A stretch of DNA of 6,622 nt from Ktedonobacterales bacterium (GTDB lineage: Bacteria; Chloroflexota; Ktedonobacteria; Ktedonobacterales; JACDGC01): contig JACDGC010000222.1 of NCBI GenBank assembly GCA_013815535.1, forward strand, positions 1 to 6,622, written 5' to 3'. The translations under genes were made by a program, and so were the position numbers. Below, one piece after another: positions 4,420 to 6,622 of this stretch; within the stretch, counting starts at the first letter, position 1; every line of letters starts with the position of its first letter. The notes under the pieces were generated by a model that saw nothing but the letters and a program-made list of their open reading frames with translations, did no database searches and had not been told where the DNA came from.

Positions 4420-4446
4420 CAAAAATGCCCCACAGGGCCGAAGCCC
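4420..4446 (-). terminator. Terminator-like element with two mutually exclusive hairpins
   Basis: On the minus strand, GGGC (4446-4443) and GCCC (4438-4435) enclose TTCG, giving the very stable C(UUCG)G tetraloop. The same GCCC can instead pair across TGTG (4434-4431) with GGGC (4430-4427), which is followed directly by ATTTTTG (4426-4420). The second form has the layout of an intrinsic terminator with a short 4-bp stem and a T5 tract. It lies 44 nt beyond the stop of the dipeptide epimerase gene and so may simply terminate that transcript. Because a promoter motif lies between that stop and the hairpins, it could also act as an attenuator for the diiron gene. Confidence 0.55.
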
Positions 4447-4472
4447 CCAGAGCAATATGTTTATTGTGGTAG

Positions 4473-4481
4473 ATTATAGCA
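4473..4481 (-). promoter_or_regulatory. Near-consensus extended -10 promoter for the diiron gene
   Basis: The minus strand reads TGCTATAAT, a perfect TGn extension plus a perfect TATAAT hexamer, in an AT-rich gap just past the epimerase stop codon. Transcription would start near 4466 and yield a leader of about 106 nt that includes both hairpins before the ATG at 4360. No -35 match is seen. Confidence 0.6.
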
Positions 4482-4489
4482 CAGATTTC

Positions 4490-5566
4490 TCAGCGCTGCG
4501 CGACGCCATGGCCCGCTGTGACGCCCGCGAGATCGTAGACGCCCCCCGTCTGCGCATAGCCCCCCGTGAAGGGATCGCCATCGATGAGCATCGGCGTATC
4601 CAGATCGATGGAAACGAAGCCGCCAATGCCTGCCGCGAAGTGCGCGGCGGCGGCGCTGCCCAACCGCGATTCCATCATTCCGCCGATCATCAGGTCCAGG
4701 CGCGCCGCGTGGCAGACGCCCACGATATCCAGCGACGCCAGGAAAGCCGACTTCATCAGTTTGATGTTGATGATGTGGGCGGCACGCTCGCGCACGACGC
4801 GAATGGCGTCAGCGGCAGTGTGGACGCTCTCGTCGGCGCAGATGGCGACGGGGGCACGCGCCGTCAGGTCCGTCATGCCCAGCCAATCATCCCGATAGAG
4901 CGGCTGCTCGAAGAGCGTGGGGATGATGCCGCGTGCTTCGAGCCGCGCCAAGAAACGCAAGGCCGACGTGACGCTGAAGCCCTGGTTGCCGTCCAATTGG
5001 AGGGTCGCTGCGGGCGCGGCCTCGTGGATGGCGACGACGCGCGCCTCGTCGTCCCCCAGGTCGCCGCCCACCTTGACCTTGATGATGCGGATGCCCCGCG
5101 CCGCGATGGCGCTCGCCAACTCGCGGGCGCGCTCTGGCGCGACGATGGGGATGGTGAGATCGGTTTCGATGCGCGTCTGCGTGCCGCCGAACCACTGATA
5201 GAGCGGCACGCCATGGTGCCGGGTGAGGGCGTCGAGCAGCGCCATTTCGGTCGCGGCGCGGGCGCATTCCTGGGCCTTGAAGTTTGCCCGCAACCACTGC
5301 GCCAGACCGCGCCAACTGGCCGCGTCGCGCTCTGGCAGCACCTCGGCCATGGCCTGGGCACCCGCCAGCACGGTCGCTTGTGTCTCGCCGCCGCTCGGCA
5401 GCGAGGGCGACGCCTCGCCCAGTCCCACCGCGCCCGAAGCCAGCGTCACGCGCACGATGACGTTATTGGCGGCGGGGAACACGCCCGTGGCGATCTGGAA
5501 GGGCTCATAGAGCGGCAGGTTCAGCGGCTCGACCGTGACGGACGTGATGCTGGTGGGCGTGGACAT
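4490..5566 (-). CDS. Dipeptide epimerase (L-Ala-D/L-Glu epimerase type), enolase superfamily
   Basis: The 358-residue protein has the full layout of muconate-lactonizing-subgroup enolase-superfamily enzymes: an N-terminal capping domain (about 1-120) and a TIM barrel. The catalytic pair is Lys163/Lys165 in IIKVKVG, and Lys269 in INIKLMKS is the opposing base. Metal ligands are Asp192 (LQLDGNQGF), Glu220 (LFEQPL) and Asp245 (ICADES). IGGMMESRLG (294-303) and DLDTPMLIDGDPFTGG (321-336) are typical of dipeptide epimerases; Asp321/Asp323 fall where these enzymes hold the substrate's alpha-ammonium group. It would epimerise L-Ala-D-Glu or a related dipeptide in the cytoplasm, as in murein peptide recycling, but exact specificity cannot be read from sequence and no murein genes are adjacent. 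The ATG at 5566 has AAGGGGAA (5581-5574) 7 nt upstream. It is divergent from pstS. Confidence 0.93.
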   Translation of the reverse strand: MSTPTSITSVTVEPLNLPLYEPFQIATGVFPAANNVIVRVTLASGAVGLGEASPSLPSGGETQATVLAGAQAMAEVLPERDAASWRGLAQWLRANFKAQECARAATEMALLDALTRHHGVPLYQWFGGTQTRIETDLTIPIVAPERARELASAIAARGIRIIKVKVGGDLGDDEARVVAIHEAAPAATLQLDGNQGFSVTSALRFLARLEARGIIPTLFEQPLYRDDWLGMTDLTARAPVAICADESVHTAADAIRVVRERAAHIINIKLMKSAFLASLDIVGVCHAARLDLMIGGMMESRLGSAAAAHFAAGIGGFVSIDLDTPMLIDGDPFTGGYAQTGGVYDLAGVTAGHGVAQR

Positions 5567-5598
5567 GGCTTGCTTCCCCTTGACACCTGTTTATGCCT

Positions 5599-5604
5599 AG
5601 TATA
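5599..5604 (-). promoter_or_regulatory. Candidate -10 box of the dipeptide epimerase gene
   Basis: The minus strand reads GCGCTATACT with hexamer TATACT (5 of 6 to consensus). The start would be near 5592, about 25 nt before the ATG and just ahead of the ribosome binding site. No clear -35 was found at 16-18 bp. Confidence 0.5.
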
Positions 5605-5656
5605 GCGCATCCGCCTAATGCCATAGCAGGCAGCCACCAAGAGGACGGTGCCAAGG

Positions 5657-5708
5657 CTTAACCTAAACTTATTCTAAATTTAACAGAAACTGCCTACAAA
5701 TCACCTGA
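5657..5708 (+). promoter_or_regulatory. Pho box: tandem 8-bp repeats separated by AAA
   Basis: Five 8-mers stand in register at an 11-bp period: CTTAACCT at 5657, CTTATTCT at 5668, TTTAACAG at 5679, CTGCCTAC at 5690 and TCACCTGA at 5701. The four intervening triplets are all AAA. The first and third fit the Pho-box half-site (Py-TTAA-Py-Py-T/A) described for cyanobacterial SphR sites, the second less closely, and the last two are weak. The 11-bp helical-turn spacing is general for PhoB/PhoP-type regulators. The array sits directly upstream of the extended -10 of the phosphate-binding protein gene, so it is the expected activation site in phosphate starvation. Confidence 0.8.
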
Positions 5709-5713
5709 ATCCT

Positions 5714-5722
5714 TGCTATAGT
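5714..5722 (+). promoter_or_regulatory. Extended -10 promoter of pstS
   Basis: TGCTATAGT (hexamer TATAGT, 5 of 6 to consensus) lies 5 bp after the last Pho repeat. There is no -35 match, as expected for a PhoB/PhoP-activated promoter. Transcription would start near 5729, giving a structured leader of about 82 nt. Confidence 0.6.
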
Positions 5723-5733
5723 CAGCAATGGAT

Positions 5734-5779
5734 GGGGCACACTGCCCCGTGGCTACCCGCCCCTGGGGTGCGGGGTAGC
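5734..5779 (+). other. Two hairpins in the pstS 5' leader
   Basis: GGGGCA (5734-5739) and TGCCCC (5743-5748) form a perfect 6-bp stem with a 3-nt loop. GCTACCC (5752-5758) and GGGTAGC (5773-5779) form a 7-bp stem that can gain two inner pairs past a bulged G. They are too early in the leader and lack a T-run, so they are not terminators. No known riboswitch was recognised. They may stabilise the mRNA or control start-site access, since the pstS start lacks a clear ribosome binding site. Confidence 0.5.
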
Positions 5780-5810
5780 GGCATCATGCACGATAGATGG
5801 ATTTTTACCC

Positions 5811-6622
5811 ATGAAGAGCAGCAAGAGCGCCAGCAAACGCCGCGTGGCGTTGTTGGTGGGGACCATGCTGTGCTTGGCTTTGGTCGCCTGCGACGGCGCG
5901 CGCCAATCCGCAGCGGCAGACCTGCCCCTCACTGGCACCCTCAAGATCGATGGCTCGACCGCGCTGCAACCGCTGGCGGCGCTGGCGGCCCAGCAATTCA
6001 TGCAACTGCACCCGGGGGTGCAGGTCGATGTGGCAACGCAAGATACGAACAACAGCGCGTATGATGCGAATCGCTTGGGCAGCAAGAATGGGCTGACCAA
6101 TGTCAATAACGGCCAAGCCGCCATCGGGGCATCCGATATCTATGCGGATAGCTCTCTCAGCCACTACGCGGATCTGAATGATCACATCGTCTGCGTCATT
6201 CCCTTCGTCATGATCGTCAATCCCGCCGTGACTGGCATCACCAACCTGAAGGCCAGCGACATCAACGGCATCTATGCGGATAGCTCCATCACGAATTGGA
6301 GCCAAGTGGGTGGCCCGAATCTGATCATCAAAAAAGCGATTCGCCCATCCACCTCCGGCACCCGCGCAACCTTCCGCCAATTCGTGCTGGGCGGCCAAGA
6401 CGAAGTCGCCAATCCCAATGACAATGTGCTGAAAAAAGACTCGACCAGCGGCATCCTCAGCTATGTCGAGAGCACCCCTGGTGCCATCGGCTATGTGGGA
6501 TTGCCGTCGCTGGTGGGTGAAGGCACGAAGGTGACGCAGTTGACCATCGACGGCGTTGCGCCCACGGGGGCAACCATTCGGGCGAACAGCTATCAATTTT
6601 GGAATTATGAACACCTGTATAC
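5811..6622 (+). CDS. pstS: Phosphate ABC transporter substrate-binding lipoprotein PstS (3' end cut)
   Basis: The first 270 residues are present and the frame is open at the right edge. Residues 1-26 are a lipoprotein signal: basic MKSSKSASKRR, hydrophobic core, then LVAC with Cys27 as the lipidated residue, so the protein is anchored outside the membrane. It binds phosphate and delivers it to PstCAB. Family signatures are LKIDGSTALQPL (44-55), AAIGASDIY (103-111), the hinge strand IVCVIPFVMIVNP (126-138), ITNWSQVGG (160-168) and RPSTSGTRATFRQF (178-191), the last supplying the Ser-Gly-Thr-Arg phosphate contacts. The start at 5811 is the only fitting ATG after the promoter, but it has no clear Shine-Dalgarno sequence. 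A Pho box and extended -10 lie upstream. The pstC, pstA and pstB genes would be expected to follow outside the window. Confidence 0.92.
   Translation, partial: MKSSKSASKRRVALLVGTMLCLALVACDGARQSAAADLPLTGTLKIDGSTALQPLAALAAQQFMQLHPGVQVDVATQDTNNSAYDANRLGSKNGLTNVNNGQAAIGASDIYADSSLSHYADLNDHIVCVIPFVMIVNPAVTGITNLKASDINGIYADSSITNWSQVGGPNLIIKKAIRPSTSGTRATFRQFVLGGQDEVANPNDNVLKKDSTSGILSYVESTPGAIGYVGLPSLVGEGTKVTQLTIDGVAPTGATIRANSYQFWNYEHLY
6138..6286 (+). repeat. Exact 17-bp direct repeat inside pstS encoding IYADSS twice
   Basis: ATCTATGCGGATAGCTC occurs at 6138-6154 and again at 6270-6286, 132 bp apart and in the same frame. Both copies encode IYADSS (residues 110-115 and 154-159). The second occupies the position where PstS proteins usually read like IFSGKITNW; the first replaces part of the loop after the ADIG-like motif. 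Identity at the codon level suggests a recent conversion or duplication rather than chance. Confidence 0.6.

Noticed and set aside
4250..5605. Long plus-strand open frame of 451 codons
   Set aside because: It lies antisense to the dipeptide epimerase and part of the diiron gene, is rich in Arg/Asp/His/Gly as GC-rich shadow frames are, and lacks a ribosome binding site. The minus-strand genes have clear catalytic motifs.
5805..6614. Long minus-strand open frame of 269 codons
   Set aside because: It is the antisense shadow of pstS, whose signal peptide, phosphate-binding motifs and promoter are all convincing.
1..6622. CRISPR array, tRNA, rRNA, insertion sequence or replication origin
   Set aside because: No regularly spaced longer repeats, no cloverleaf with CCA-type end, no transposase frame with terminal repeats and no DnaA-box cluster were seen on either strand.

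Overview
The window is GC-rich bacterial chromosome with short intergenic gaps and lower-GC promoter regions. The gene mix (two linked DUF1622 membrane proteins, a DUF2807 lipoprotein, a luciferase-like flavin oxidoreductase, a stand-alone dipeptide epimerase and a lipoprotein PstS) fits Chloroflexota best. That assignment is an inference from family content, because no rRNA or other phylogenetic marker is present. I see no tRNA, rRNA, CRISPR array or insertion sequence.

Left block, minus strand (1-1993). From upstream to downstream it holds two overlapping DUF1622 membrane-protein genes (1586-1993 and 1288-1599), a lipoprotein with SGxG repeats of about 20 residues (DUF2807-like, 422-1177), and the N-terminus of a Gln/Ala-rich coiled-coil protein that runs off the left edge (1-194). 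The gap 195-421 carries a perfect 17-bp inverted repeat with a nested stem, next to a second hairpin over the lipoprotein's stop codon.

Middle (1994-2775). A very small minus-strand gene (57 codons, 2139-2312) is preceded by an 18-codon ORF with a strong ribosome binding site and an ATGA stop/start overlap. One extra C in a C5 run would fuse them into a single 75-residue protein. Divergent from it is a compact helix-turn-helix-like protein (2431-2637, plus), followed by a gap with inverted repeats.

Right block (2776-6622). A luciferase-family (LLM) oxidoreductase (plus) converges, with 7 bp between stop codons, on a diiron ferritin-like/acyl-ACP-desaturase-like protein (minus). Upstream of the latter are a terminator/attenuator-like pair of alternative hairpins and a near-consensus extended -10. 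An L-Ala-D/L-Glu-type dipeptide epimerase (minus) follows and is divergent from a phosphate-binding lipoprotein gene, pstS, which is truncated at the right edge. The shared divergent region contains a textbook Pho box: 8-bp repeats at an 11-bp period, each separated by AAA, ahead of an extended -10.

The genes do not form one obvious pathway. The clearest regulatory statement is phosphate-starvation control of pstS, whose pstC, pstA and pstB partners would be expected beyond the right edge. The most unusual features are the Pho array, the disrupted or coupled micro-gene, the alternative hairpins upstream of the diiron gene, and the large inverted repeat.
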